A DNA stretch of 64,000 bases from a bacterium SCSIO 12696 (lineage in GTDB: Bacteria > Pseudomonadota > Gammaproteobacteria > Pseudomonadales > Porticoccaceae): assembly GCA_024397955.1 (NCBI GenBank), contig CP073744.1:310001-374000 (forward strand), given 5' to 3'. Shown one piece after another: positions 49,861 to 59,020 of this stretch (the stretch's first letter is position 1; the number at the start of each line of letters is the position of its first letter). A program made the position numbers and the translations under genes. The notes under the pieces are model-generated. The model was not told where the DNA came from. It worked only from the letters and a program-made list of their open reading frames with translations, and ran no database searches.

Positions 49861-50268
49861 GTGATCAAAACCGTAGCGGTCTCTGTTTCTGGGCAGGGCT
49901 TGCACGATATAACGTCTGATATAAACAGTGTAGTTGCCGCAGCAGATTTATTGGAAGGGCTTTGCACGCTGTATATCCAGCACACCTCTGCCAGCTTGCT
50001 GATACAGGAAAACTGCGATCCGTCGGCTCGTGTGGACCTGGAAAATTGGCTCAATCGACTGGTGCCAGAAAATGACTCGCTCTATACCCACACCCTGGAA
50101 GGTCCAGACGATATGCCCGCTCATATTAAAGCGGCGCTGACAGCAACCAGTTTGTCGATACCGATCATCGATGGGAAATTGGCGTTAGGCACGTGGCAGG
50201 GCATTTTCCTGTGGGAGCATCGCCACCGCCCAGGGTGTCGCAAGGTACTGGTTCATCTTGGTGTTTAA
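49861..50268 (+). CDS. YjbQ family protein
   Basis: This 135-aa member of the UPF0047/YjbQ family has the conserved HTSASLLIQENCDP and GTWQGIFLWEHRHRPG segments. Some relatives show weak thiamine-phosphate synthase activity, but the physiological role is not settled. The start is GTG at 49861, near AGGGCGG. It is divergent from trmA, with about 75 bases between them. Confidence 0.9.
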   Translation: MIKTVAVSVSGQGLHDITSDINSVVAAADLLEGLCTLYIQHTSASLLIQENCDPSARVDLENWLNRLVPENDSLYTHTLEGPDDMPAHIKAALTATSLSIPIIDGKLALGTWQGIFLWEHRHRPGCRKVLVHLGV

Positions 50269-50359
50269 ACCACTACCCTTAATATGATGTCGACAATACC
50301 CTGTTACCCTGAGATTATGTGGGGCTATTGTCGCCAGCTCACCGAAAACGGGAGATAGA

Positions 50360-52306
50360 GTGGAAACCAGAAAACGCGCTGTAACCCTGAGTATTGTTGC
50401 ACTGATGTTTGTGCTGCTGGGGTTATACCTTGCCAGTGTTGCCCCTACTATTCAGATTGCCTGGGTTCTGGGCATTTTGCTGCTGACGGTTTACCTGTTT
50501 ACCTTTGAGGTTATTCCCATCGATATCGCTGCCATCACGGTAATGGTGTTTTTGGGCCTGACCACCTTAATTGCGCCTTTAATGGGTTTGTCCGAGGGGC
50601 TGACTGACATCAACAACCTGTTTGTGGGCTTTTCCAGTAATGCGGTGATGTCCATTGTCGCGGTGATGATTATTGGCGCGGGTTTGGATAAAACCGGGAT
50701 TATGAATATTGCTGCCAAGCAATTGTTGAAATGGGGGGGCACCACAGAAAAGCGCATTATTCCCCTGATTTCGGGCAGCGTCGGAGTGATTTCCGGATTT
50801 ATGCAAAACGTAGGTGCCGCGGCTTTGTTTTTGCCGGCGGTTGGCCGGGTGGCTTCCCGGGCGGGTATTTCTGTTTCCCGTTTGCTGATGCCTATGGGGT
50901 TTTGCGCCATTTTGGGCGGCACGCTGACTCTGGTGGGTTCCAGTCCACTGATTTTGCTGAATGACCTGATTGCCAATTCGAACAAGCAGCTGGGTGCTGA
51001 TCAACAAATGGGCACGTTTGACTTGTTCTCTGTGATGCCTATTGGCCTTGCCATGATTGCCACCGGCATTGCCTACTTTGTATTTTTTGGCCGCTATGTG
51101 CTCCCTGAAGGCAAAGAGGCGAGCCGTAAAGCCACCCGTTCTGCCAGTTATTTTCGGGAAACCTACGGCCTCGATTACAGCATACGGGAAGTTCGTGTGC
51201 CCGCCGGCAGCCCGCTAATCGGGCAGACACTGGATGAGTTTGAAACCCGCTACCGCGTCAGAACCATTGCTGTTACTTCGGGCAAACGCCTGAGAATGGG
51301 GCAGGGCGGCTTGCTGCTGGATATGAAAATCGAAGAGGGTGATGTAGTGGCCTGGATTGGTGATGCCAGTGCACTCTTTGATTTCGCCCAGGAAATGAAT
51401 CTGGTGATGAGGCCTCGGCTGATGTCGTTTGCAGAGGCTTTGTCCCCCAGCCATTCCGGCCTTGCCGAAGTGCTGATTCCCCCCACCTCACCCATGGTCG
51501 GCCAGTCCGCTCGTGACTTGGGTATGCGCAGTGAGCACGGGGTATCCACCCTGGCGATTGTTCGCAGCGATGGTACCTTGCGTGAAGGCCAGGACGTGCG
51601 CAACAGCCCTTTTGAAGCTGGTGATACCCTGGTGGTGTACACGGATTGGGAAAGCCTGCAGCGTCTGGATACACTGAAGAACTACGTGATTGTCACCAGT
51701 TATTACCCCCGCGAAGAAGTGCGTAGCCACAAGGCGGCTCATGCGCTGATTTTTCTGGCCATTGCCTTGTCGCTGGTGTTGTTTACGGACTTGCGGTTAT
51801 CGGTAGCGCTGTTGGTGGGTGCTTTGGGAATGATCCTCAGCGGCGTACTCAGCGCCGAGGAGGCGTACCATTCGGTGAGTTGGAAAACGGTGTTCTTGCT
51901 CGCCAGTTTGATTCCCCTTGGGGCAGCGGTGGAAACCACGGGAACCGCTGCCTGGATTGCCGACCAGTTGCTGGGCTTTATCGGTGAAACTTCAGCATGG
52001 GTGTTGCAACTCACCATTGCGATCCTGGCCACGCTGTTTACCTTGGTTATGTCCAATGTGGGCGCTACGGTATTGTTGGTGCCGTTGGCCATTAACATTG
52101 CTTTAACCGCCGGTGCTAACCCGGCGGTATTTGCACTCACGGTGGCGCTTGCCACGTCAAACTCTTTTCTGATTCCCACCCACCAGGTTAACGCTTTGAT
52201 TATGGGCCCGGGGGGCTACAAAGTGGCGGACTTTGTTCGTGCCGGTGGCATTATGACAGTGCTGTTTTTGGTGGTGCTGATGGTGATGTTGAATTTGTTG
52301 TATTGA
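50360..52306 (+). CDS. SLC13-type permease with two RCK C-terminal domains
   Basis: This 648-aa inner-membrane transporter of the DASS/SLC13 (CitT-like) group has about 11-12 transmembrane helices, interrupted by two TrkA-C (RCK_C) domains at roughly residues 270-352 and 367-447. The permease part has ENV-like SNV and NAxL patterns (NVGAAALFLPAVG, GGTLTLVGSSPLILLN, SNVGATVLLVPLAIN). Such proteins carry sulphate, dicarboxylates or similar anions. The substrate cannot be told here. The start is GTG at 50360 with GGGAG upstream. Confidence 0.88.
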   Translation: METRKRAVTLSIVALMFVLLGLYLASVAPTIQIAWVLGILLLTVYLFTFEVIPIDIAAITVMVFLGLTTLIAPLMGLSEGLTDINNLFVGFSSNAVMSIVAVMIIGAGLDKTGIMNIAAKQLLKWGGTTEKRIIPLISGSVGVISGFMQNVGAAALFLPAVGRVASRAGISVSRLLMPMGFCAILGGTLTLVGSSPLILLNDLIANSNKQLGADQQMGTFDLFSVMPIGLAMIATGIAYFVFFGRYVLPEGKEASRKATRSASYFRETYGLDYSIREVRVPAGSPLIGQTLDEFETRYRVRTIAVTSGKRLRMGQGGLLLDMKIEEGDVVAWIGDASALFDFAQEMNLVMRPRLMSFAEALSPSHSGLAEVLIPPTSPMVGQSARDLGMRSEHGVSTLAIVRSDGTLREGQDVRNSPFEAGDTLVVYTDWESLQRLDTLKNYVIVTSYYPREEVRSHKAAHALIFLAIALSLVLFTDLRLSVALLVGALGMILSGVLSAEEAYHSVSWKTVFLLASLIPLGAAVETTGTAAWIADQLLGFIGETSAWVLQLTIAILATLFTLVMSNVGATVLLVPLAINIALTAGANPAVFALTVALATSNSFLIPTHQVNALIMGPGGYKVADFVRAGGIMTVLFLVVLMVMLNLLY

Positions 52307-52318
52307 TGTAGGGTCGCA

Positions 52319-52460
52319 CGTCGCACGCTAAAACCAAGTACCTTGTTAGAGCCTATCCGTCGCCCCCGCGGAGGCGGGGGCCCATCTATCTGACGAAGTA
52401 GCCAAATGGATTCCCGCCTTCGCGGGAATGACGATAGCTCGTTGGGCTTAGCGTGCGACG
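52319..52460. repeat. Nested palindromic element with two inner hairpins
   Basis: Outer arms of 19 bases (52319-52337 and 52442-52460) pair at 17 positions. Inside are two perfect 8-bp hairpins, GCCCCCGC/GCGGGGGC (52362-52369/52374-52381) and ATTCCCGC/GCGGGAAT (52410-52417/52422-52429). They are inverted copies of one another that differ by matched changes. It lies between the permease and the MATE gene. Confidence 0.88.
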
Positions 52461-52566
52461 TCAGACGTGTGATCACACTCAACTGGCACCGTAAAATTAA
52501 GTTAACCCACAGTGTTTATGTGGTTTACTACGTTACCCTTGCACGCTTTTCTCCAACATCTATCTC

Positions 52567-54000
52567 ATGTCCAAAACCGCCGTATTTACCCAAGGTTCTA
52601 CACTCCGTCATATCCTGGTGATGACCGGTGCCAGTACGGTTGGGTTGCTGACCCTGTTCCTGGTGGACTTGGTGGATATGTATTTCCTCAGTCTGTTGGG
52701 GCAAGCAGAACTGGCGGCAGCGATTGGCTTTTCTGGCACTCTGCTGTTCTTCTTGACCTCCGTGGGGATCGGCTTGCAAATCGCCATGGGGGCATTGGTA
52801 TCTCGAGCGGAAGGTACCCACGATCGCCAGTTGGCCAGCCGTTACTGTTCCAGTGTTATGTGGTTCAGTGCGCTGTTTTCTGCTCTGGTGACATTGCCTG
52901 CCTGGTATTTTCTCGAAGAACTGCTGATCTTTCTCGGAGCCACTGGCCTGACTCTGGAGCTGTCTTTGCAATACAGCAATATCCTGTTGCCCAGTACACC
53001 GTTGCTGGCCTGTGGTATGTGCTGTGCTGCTGCCTTAAGGGCGGTGGGGGATGCCCGGCGATCCATGTACACCACCATGGGGGCGGCCATTGTTAATGCG
53101 GTACTGGATCCGATTTTTATTTTCGCTCTGGGAATGGGCATTGAAGGCGCGGCAGTTGCGTCTTTATTATCTCGTGTGGCATTGGTGATTATTGGCTTGC
53201 ACGCCATCATCAAGCATCACGGGCTCAGCTGTGGCCTGTATTGGCACAAAATGGTTGCGGATCTGCGAAATATTATTCCCATCGCGGGGCCAGCGTTGTT
53301 GACCAATTTGGCAACGCCTATTGGTGGTAGCTATGTACTAAAAACCATGGCCACATATGGGGACAGTGCCGTTGCCGGAGCAGCGATTCTTGGGCGTATT
53401 ACGCCAGTTGCTTTTGCTTTGGTGTTTGCTCTGTCCGGGGCCATTGGCCCCATTATTGGTCAAAACGCCGGTGCTGCCTTATACCACCGAGTGCGGCTTA
53501 CGTTACTCAACGCCATGATGGTGAACCTGGGTTATGTATTGCTGGTATGGGTAGTGTTGTTTTTGCTCAGTGATAGCATCGTTCGTATGTTTAGTGCCGA
53601 GGGCGATGCGGCTTATCTGATAGGCTTTTACAACACCTGGCTGGTGATTGGCTTTGCCTTTAACGGCGTGCTGTTTATTGCCAATGCCGCTGCCAACAAT
53701 CTCAATCGCGCGACTCAAGCTACCCTGTTTAACTTTGCCCGTGCTCTTTTAGGGACTGTGCCTTTGGTGTATCTTGGCTCTCAGTGGTTTGGTGCCGTGG
53801 GTGTTATCGCCGGTGAAATGGCCGGTGCTTTGGTGTGGGGAACCGCGGCATTTCTGGTGGTGCTGTGGCAAGTGAATCAATTGCAGGTTAGCCATGAGAA
53901 AACGCCGGTATCGGCCTCGTTGGAATCCGTCACGCCATCACAATTCAGCTCTCCCCGTACCCAATTGGGAACATCATTGTCTACGCCTTCGGAGGATTGA
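52567..54000 (+). CDS. MATE family efflux transporter
   Basis: This is a multidrug and toxin extrusion family exporter of 477 aa with 12 predicted transmembrane helices in two halves. The MatE core is visible in the first half (LVDLVDMYFLSLLGQAELAAAIGFSG) and repeated in the second half. The C-terminal 40 residues are hydrophilic, Ser/Thr/Pro-rich and probably unstructured. Energy source and substrate cannot be told from the sequence. A start further upstream is possible but would be non-homologous. Confidence 0.9.
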   Translation: MSKTAVFTQGSTLRHILVMTGASTVGLLTLFLVDLVDMYFLSLLGQAELAAAIGFSGTLLFFLTSVGIGLQIAMGALVSRAEGTHDRQLASRYCSSVMWFSALFSALVTLPAWYFLEELLIFLGATGLTLELSLQYSNILLPSTPLLACGMCCAAALRAVGDARRSMYTTMGAAIVNAVLDPIFIFALGMGIEGAAVASLLSRVALVIIGLHAIIKHHGLSCGLYWHKMVADLRNIIPIAGPALLTNLATPIGGSYVLKTMATYGDSAVAGAAILGRITPVAFALVFALSGAIGPIIGQNAGAALYHRVRLTLLNAMMVNLGYVLLVWVVLFLLSDSIVRMFSAEGDAAYLIGFYNTWLVIGFAFNGVLFIANAAANNLNRATQATLFNFARALLGTVPLVYLGSQWFGAVGVIAGEMAGALVWGTAAFLVVLWQVNQLQVSHEKTPVSASLESVTPSQFSSPRTQLGTSLSTPSED

Positions 54001-54042
54001 GGCGATATAATGCCCCTTTATTCATAATGGGTCGGAACTCAG

Positions 54043-54591
54043 GTGGCAAACTCTTTACAAGATCAATTGCTGAAAGCAGGCTTGGTGGACAACAAAAAAG
54101 CCAAGCAGGTACAGCGCCAGAAAAAGAAGCAAACCAAACAGCAACACAAAAGCGGTGTCCAAGCGGTTGATGAAACCAAACTTGCCGCGCAGCAGGCTCA
54201 GCGGGAGAAAGCGGATAAAGACCGCGAGTTGAATCGCCAACGTTTGGAAGAGGCGGAGCAAAAGGCTATTGCTGCACAGATCAAACAGCTGATTGAAAGT
54301 AATCGCCAGCCTCGCAGCGGTGAAATTGGTTACAGCTTCTCCCACGACAATAAAATTAAAAAAATCTACGTAGATGCCCGCCAGCAGAAACAGCTGGAGC
54401 GGGGAATTTTGGCGATTGTGTTGTTGGGTGATCAGTTTGAATTGGTAGCGGTGCCTGTGGCGGAAAAAATTGCCCAGCGGGATGCCGGTTATGTGGCATT
54501 GCTGAATAATCCTAAAGAGCAACAGGCAGAGCCAGATTCAGACGATGAGTACTACGCCCAATTTGAAATTCCCGACGACCTGATGTGGTAG
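54043..54591 (+). CDS. DUF2058 family nucleic-acid-binding-like protein
   Basis: This 182-aa member of the DUF2058 (YaiL) family starts MANSLQDQLLKAGLVD, the common family opening. A Lys/Gln-rich coiled helix follows (residues 18-100), then a compact C-terminal part. Its function is unknown, though the charge suggests nucleic-acid or ribosome contact. The start is GTG at 54043. It begins a tight row of genes reaching to YigZ at 58214. Confidence 0.87.
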   Translation: MANSLQDQLLKAGLVDNKKAKQVQRQKKKQTKQQHKSGVQAVDETKLAAQQAQREKADKDRELNRQRLEEAEQKAIAAQIKQLIESNRQPRSGEIGYSFSHDNKIKKIYVDARQQKQLERGILAIVLLGDQFELVAVPVAEKIAQRDAGYVALLNNPKEQQAEPDSDDEYYAQFEIPDDLMW

Positions 54592-54604
54592 CTTTTATAC
54601 GTTA

Positions 54605-54916
54605 ATGGATATCTCTATTTCTCCAATCGCCCTAGAAGGCTTAAAAGTTTTAGGAGTATGCATCGGCGTATTTCTGGTTTTTAGCGGACGACTTGTTAAG
54701 ATTTCGCAAGATATACTGGATGATATAGAAAAAGAATCTATCTTCCTGCAACCTTGGATGCGAAATAGTGAAACGCTGAAAAAAATGTTGCAGTGGTACT
54801 TGTCTTTCTATGATTCAGTTACCACCAATCTGATAAAAAGTATTCCATTTGTAGTTGGCCTTATTTCTTCTTTAGTTGTTCTATGGGTAACTTACAAACT
54901 CCTGATAGACAAATAA
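54605..54916 (+). CDS. Small AT-rich membrane protein
   Basis: I do not recognise this 103-aa protein. It has two hydrophobic helices (residues 8-28 and about 78-99) joined by a polar, aromatic loop (PWMRNSETLKKMLQWYLSFYDS). It fills the space between DUF2058 (13 bases) and the SprT-like gene (3 bases), which favours it being real. No clear ribosome-binding site is visible, and its codons are more AT-rich than the neighbours. Confidence 0.6.
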   Translation: MDISISPIALEGLKVLGVCIGVFLVFSGRLVKISQDILDDIEKESIFLQPWMRNSETLKKMLQWYLSFYDSVTTNLIKSIPFVVGLISSLVVLWVTYKLLIDK

Positions 54917-54919
54917 TCT

Positions 54920-55438
54920 ATGATTACCCCAATAGCTGAGGTGCAGCAAAAACGTGTAATTATAGAAACTCACCGCTATGTCCAGCTGGCAAACAATGAA
55001 CTGGATTGTTGTATTGAGGAGATCCCCGTTCTGTTCGACTTAAAAGGGCAGGTGGCGGGGATGTACCGTATCACCGGGCGAGGCGCAAAGCTGCACAGGG
55101 TAATTCGCTACAACCCCTGGTTATTTGCCAAGTATTGGGACGATAACTTTACTACCACCATTCCTCATGAAGTGGCTCACTATGTGGCAGAGCAACTGTT
55201 TGGCAAAGTGCAACCTCATGGTGTGGAATGGAAAAACTTGATGGATTTGTTTGGCGCTGACAGCGCTCGCACTTGCCAATTTGATATGAGCGGCATTCCC
55301 GGTCGCACGGTAAAAACCGTTACTTATGAATGTGGGTGTCGTCAGCACCAGTTGTCGATGATTCGCCATAACCGTGTGCTGCGCAAGGGTGCCCGATATT
55401 TTTGCCGGTATTGCCAGGGGCCTTTGAGAAAGGCATAG
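54920..55438 (+). CDS. SprT-like zinc metalloprotease
   Basis: This 172-aa SprT-family protein has the zinc-binding HEVAH (H83, E84, H87). The C-terminal part carries a cysteine ribbon (YECGCRQHQ and YFCRYCQGPL). Relatives of the SprT/Spartan group degrade DNA-protein crosslinks in eukaryotes, but the bacterial role is uncertain. It starts three bases after the preceding gene. Confidence 0.9.
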   Translation: MITPIAEVQQKRVIIETHRYVQLANNELDCCIEEIPVLFDLKGQVAGMYRITGRGAKLHRVIRYNPWLFAKYWDDNFTTTIPHEVAHYVAEQLFGKVQPHGVEWKNLMDLFGADSARTCQFDMSGIPGRTVKTVTYECGCRQHQLSMIRHNRVLRKGARYFCRYCQGPLRKA

Positions 55439-55453
55439 AGCCAGAGAGTTTTC

Positions 55454-56644
55454 TTGAACAAATACGATGTCATTGTTATTGGCGCCGGTGCTGCTGGTTT
55501 GATGTGCGCCATTATTGCCGGGCAGCGAGGGCGCTCTGTGCTCGTGGTGGAACGTGCCAATAAAGTGGGTAAAAAAATTCTTATGTCCGGTGGTGGCCGC
55601 TGCAACTTCACCAACCTTTATGTGGAGCCGAGCAATTACCTGTCTACTAATCCGCATTTTTGCAAATCCGCACTGAGCCGTTTTACCCAGTGGGACTTTA
55701 TCGACTGGGTGAATCGCCATGGCATTGCACACCATGAAAAAACCTTGGGGCAGCTGTTTTGCGACGGCTCTTCAAAGCAGATTGTTGCCATGCTATTGGC
55801 AGAATCTGAAGCCGTTGGCGTGGAAATACGCACCCATTGTGACCTGCAAAAAGTTACTGCGGAAGATGACGGTGGCTTTAATGTGCAGACCAATCAGGGG
55901 CAATATCACAGCACTTCCCTGGTGGTGGCATCTGGGGGACTGTCTATTCCCACCCTGGGTGGCTCCGGTATGGGTTACCAGTTGGCGGAACAATTTGGCC
56001 ATCAGGTGTTGCCACAGCGAGCCGGATTGGTGCCATTTACGGTCACGGATCAATTAACCACTTTGTGCACTGAGCTATCCGGTGTGTCTTTGGAAGCAGC
56101 GGTTAGCTGCAACAACGAGCAATTTCGGGAAAGTATTTTGTTCACCCATCGCGGCCTCAGCGGCCCGGCGATGCTGCAAATTTCCAGCTATTGGCAACCG
56201 GGTGACAGTATTGTTATTGACCTGTTACCGGACTGTGATGCAGCTCAGTGGCTTGCAGAGCAGAAACAGCAGCAACCCAAAGTTCTGTTGCGCAGCCTAT
56301 TGGGTAAGTATTTGCCAAAACGGTTGGTACAGCAGTTACAACAGCTGTGGTGGCCACAACGGGTAAACAGCCCTTTGGCTGAGTGGCCCAGTGAAGCCTT
56401 GCTGCAAGTTGCCAAACAGCTGAACCACTGGTCTTTAAAACCTGCAGGCACAGAAGGGTATCGAACTGCGGAGGTAACTCTTGGAGGGGTGAATACGGAT
56501 GGTCTGTCTTCCAAAACCATGGAGAGTAAACAGCAACCAGGGTTGTATTTTATTGGTGAGGTTGTCGACGTAACCGGCCATTTGGGTGGCTTTAATTTTC
56601 AGTGGGCCTGGGCATCGGGCTACGCGGCGGGACAAGTAGTATGA
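55454..56644 (+). CDS. YhiN/HI0933-family FAD-dependent oxidoreductase
   Basis: This 396-aa flavoprotein has the FAD motif VIGAGAAGLMCAIIAGQRG, KKILMSGGGRCNFTNL and the C-terminal GEVVDVTGHLGGFNFQWAWASG, all typical of the BaiN/YhiN group. The start is TTG at 55454 with AGAGAG upstream, which gives the normal N-terminus. Its physiological substrate is unknown. The stop overlaps the following transporter gene (ATGA). Confidence 0.93.
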   Translation: MNKYDVIVIGAGAAGLMCAIIAGQRGRSVLVVERANKVGKKILMSGGGRCNFTNLYVEPSNYLSTNPHFCKSALSRFTQWDFIDWVNRHGIAHHEKTLGQLFCDGSSKQIVAMLLAESEAVGVEIRTHCDLQKVTAEDDGGFNVQTNQGQYHSTSLVVASGGLSIPTLGGSGMGYQLAEQFGHQVLPQRAGLVPFTVTDQLTTLCTELSGVSLEAAVSCNNEQFRESILFTHRGLSGPAMLQISSYWQPGDSIVIDLLPDCDAAQWLAEQKQQQPKVLLRSLLGKYLPKRLVQQLQQLWWPQRVNSPLAEWPSEALLQVAKQLNHWSLKPAGTEGYRTAEVTLGGVNTDGLSSKTMESKQQPGLYFIGEVVDVTGHLGGFNFQWAWASGYAAGQVV

Positions 56645-57600
56645 GTATTCAGTCGCCCATTAAAGCCATCTGGCTGCTGATATTTGTTTGTATGATCTGG
56701 GGGCTGATGTTCGTACTGGTGGATCAAACCATCGAGCATCTTCCCGTACACAGCTTTCACGCGTTTCGCTTTGGTGTAGCGGCGCTTTGCTTATTGCCAC
56801 TGTGGAAACTGGATAAAGAAGCCAAAGGGTTAACGTTTTCTCGCAGCTTATGGGTGTCTGCCGCCGGTTTGGCGCTGATAATGTTTGTCAGCTTTGCCAC
56901 CCAAACCGTAGGCATGAAGTACACCACGGTTTCCAATACAGGGTTTATAACCGGTTTGTGTGTGCCCCTGGTACCGATAATCGGCCTGTTATTGTTTCGC
57001 GCCCGTGTAAAAGCCATAGCCTGGGTAGGTGTGTTGTGTACGACAGCGGGTATTTACTTGTTAACCGTAGGGGACAAACTGAGTTTTAACCGTGGTGATG
57101 CCTTGGTACTTATTGCCGCCTGTGCGTTTGCGCTGCACATTGTGATTACCGGCCGCGTCGCGCCTAAATTTCCATTGATCCCATTGTGCACGTTGCAATT
57201 GGCGGCGGTGAGCCTGTATAGCTTATTCGCTGCTTTGGCGACTGAGCCAGTGGGTGAACAGACCTTGCAAGCGCTTCAACACCCCATTGTTTGGGTCACG
57301 ATTCTGACATCCGGCATGTTGGCGACAGCGCTGGCCTTTTGGGCACAAACCGCCTCCCAGAGAATATTGGAACCCTATAAAGTGGGGCTAATCTTTGCCA
57401 CCGAGCCTCTATTTACCCATATTGCAGCGGCTCTGATACTGGGTGAACGCTTGGGAGGAATGGGCTGGTTGGGTGCAGGCATGATTGTAGCGGGCATGCT
57501 GGTTGCGGAATTGGCAGATCGAAGACACCCACCCAAAATGCAGCCGGTGGATATGAATGCAGCACCAGACTTTAGTGAGCCAGTGGAGAATAAACGGTGA
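56641..57600 (+). CDS. EamA/DMT-family transporter
   Basis: This is a ten-helix drug/metabolite transporter of 319 aa with two EamA repeats. The first helix carries WLLIFVCMIWGLMFVLVDQT, and LEPYKVGLIFATEPLFTH is the classic second-repeat motif. The start ATG overlaps the stop of the flavoprotein gene, and the end overlaps YigZ (GTGA), so the three are translationally coupled. The substrate is unknown. Confidence 0.92.
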   Translation: MSIQSPIKAIWLLIFVCMIWGLMFVLVDQTIEHLPVHSFHAFRFGVAALCLLPLWKLDKEAKGLTFSRSLWVSAAGLALIMFVSFATQTVGMKYTTVSNTGFITGLCVPLVPIIGLLLFRARVKAIAWVGVLCTTAGIYLLTVGDKLSFNRGDALVLIAACAFALHIVITGRVAPKFPLIPLCTLQLAAVSLYSLFAALATEPVGEQTLQALQHPIVWVTILTSGMLATALAFWAQTASQRILEPYKVGLIFATEPLFTHIAAALILGERLGGMGWLGAGMIVAGMLVAELADRRHPPKMQPVDMNAAPDFSEPVENKR

Positions 57601-58214
57601 GTGGGTTTTCCACCCCCGGCGAGTCTGTAGAAACGGTGTATGAAATTAAGAAAAGCCGCTTTATTGCCCGAGCTGGTTTGGCTGAAAATCGTGAGCAGGC
57701 CATGGCATTGGTACAAGCCTGTAAATCCACTTATCCCGATGCTCGCCATCACTGCTGGGCTTATTTGCTGGGTAACCCGATAGCGGCCAGTAGTGCGGCG
57801 ATGTCAGATGATGGTGAGCCCAGCGGCACAGCGGGTAAACCCATACTCAATGTGTTGCAGCATAAAAACGTTGGTAACGTTGTGGTGGTGGTAAGCCGCT
57901 ATTTTGGTGGTATTAAACTGGGAGCCGGTGGCTTGGTCAGGGCCTATTCAACCGCAGCTCAGCAAGTTATGGAGGCGCTACCCTTGCAGCAACATCGGTT
58001 GATGACCATTGGCGTAGTTGAGGGTGATTTTGCTGTCGAGCAGGTGATACGCCACTGGCTGGATAAGCAGGGTGGGGTAGTGGAGGGGGTGAACTACGAC
58101 CATCAGGTGTCTATGACCGTGACTGTCCCAGTGGAACAGGTGGATGCTTTTCAGCGCTTTGCTTTAGCCAATAAGTGCCAGTGGAGGGTACTAGGGCCTG
58201 TTCACACTAGTTAA
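57597..58214 (+). CDS. yigZ: YigZ/IMPACT family protein
   Basis: This 205-aa IMPACT-family protein has the N-terminal fold with KSRFIARAGL, the SDDGEPSGTAGKPILNVL motif and VSRYFGGIKLGAGGLVRAYS, then a C-terminal ferredoxin-like domain. Bacterial functions are not settled. The start is GTG overlapping the upstream stop. The last eight or so codons and the stop lie inside the left arm of the large repeat at 58191, so the element now supplies the C-terminus (LGPVHTS). Confidence 0.92.
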   Translation: MSGFSTPGESVETVYEIKKSRFIARAGLAENREQAMALVQACKSTYPDARHHCWAYLLGNPIAASSAAMSDDGEPSGTAGKPILNVLQHKNVGNVVVVVSRYFGGIKLGAGGLVRAYSTAAQQVMEALPLQQHRLMTIGVVEGDFAVEQVIRHWLDKQGGVVEGVNYDHQVSMTVTVPVEQVDAFQRFALANKCQWRVLGPVHTS

Positions 58215-58462
58215 GTCGTCACTGTTGTGACTAAAAAAGCGCCAATCAAGGCGCGAGGAGGGTGGTTTGGTCATTCCAAATGAGCGACGAGCAACACAGA
58301 GTGGCGCTTTTTTAGCCGCAACCCCAGGGGCTGGGGCCATTTTTTCGCCCAGCCGTGTTATCAGTCGCTTATGTAGAATGACTACACAGCACTCCTTCTG
58401 CCTTGCTGAGCAAAAAAATGGCGCCCAGCAGTGATGACTTAACTAGAGTGAACAGGCCCTAG
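58191..58462. repeat. 272-bp palindromic element with three stems
   Basis: Outer arms of 34 bases (58191-58224 and 58429-58462) pair at 32 positions. Inside lie a perfect 14-bp hairpin, CTAAAAAAGCGCCA (58231-58244) with its complement at 58302-58315, and an imperfect one around 58334-58353 and 58404-58425. The whole would fold as a four-way junction. It has no coding capacity and resembles a MITE. It fills most of the gap between yigZ and bfd; the remaining 130 bases hold only the bfd promoter region. Confidence 0.88.
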
Positions 58463-58535
58463 ATACTGCAAGTTGAAGGGGAGAGCGACACTAATATTGA
58501 AGCTTGCTCACAGTAGCGTAAAGATTTTGCGAATA

Positions 58536-58562
58536 GAATTGACAATAATTCTTATTTAGATT
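58536..58562 (+). promoter_or_regulatory. Possible Fur box upstream of bfd
   Basis: GACAATAATTCTTATTTAG (58541-58559) matches 11 of 19 positions of the Fur consensus and sits about 40 bases before bfd, overlapping an AT-rich promoter region. Iron repression of bfd is common, which makes the match plausible. Confidence 0.4.
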
Positions 58563-58595
58563 TAAAATCCGCTCAGTTACTAAAGAGTCACATCA

Positions 58596-58802
58596 ATGTA
58601 CGTTTGCATTTGCCGCGCAGTTACCGACAACCAAATTCGCCAAGAAGTAAGCCATGGCGCCTCCACCATGCGTGAAGTGGGGCAGCGGCTGGGTGTTGGC
58701 ACCCAGTGTGGCAAGTGCAGCAAGCACGCACGCAGTGTGATTCGAGAGGCGATGGCGGATCGCCCCATGGAAGACCCGGCTATCTGGGAGCCTTCCGCAT
58801 AA
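58596..58802 (+). CDS. bfd: Bacterioferritin-associated ferredoxin
   Basis: This 68-aa [2Fe-2S] protein reduces bacterioferritin iron so that it can be released. The cluster ligands are C4, C6, C38 and C41 (CxC and CxxC), and the helical BFD fold matches along the length (QIRQEVSHGASTMREVG). A terminator separates it from bfr, its functional partner, 218 bases downstream on the same strand. A candidate Fur box lies before it. Confidence 0.96.
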   Translation: MYVCICRAVTDNQIRQEVSHGASTMREVGQRLGVGTQCGKCSKHARSVIREAMADRPMEDPAIWEPSA

Positions 58803-58840
58803 GTTCAGGCCCTGCTTCGCCAAAACACGTATCCCGTAAA

Positions 58841-58873
58841 ATCCGGCGCCCTTCAAAGGCGCCGGATTTTTTT
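58841..58873 (+). terminator. Terminator after bfd
   Basis: ATCCGGCGCC (58841-58850) pairs with GGCGCCGGAT (58858-58867), followed by T. It separates bfd from bfr. Confidence 0.92.
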
Positions 58874-59020
58874 GTGTCCACAGCTTTTAAATCTGCTATA
58901 GTTGTTTTGCAAGTTATTGATATTTAATGATATTTTGTTTTGTTTGCAGCTGATAATCAGTGCTAAATAAACTTGATATCACTTTAATCCAAGCGCAAGA
59001 CATTAAACCAGGAGATAACC

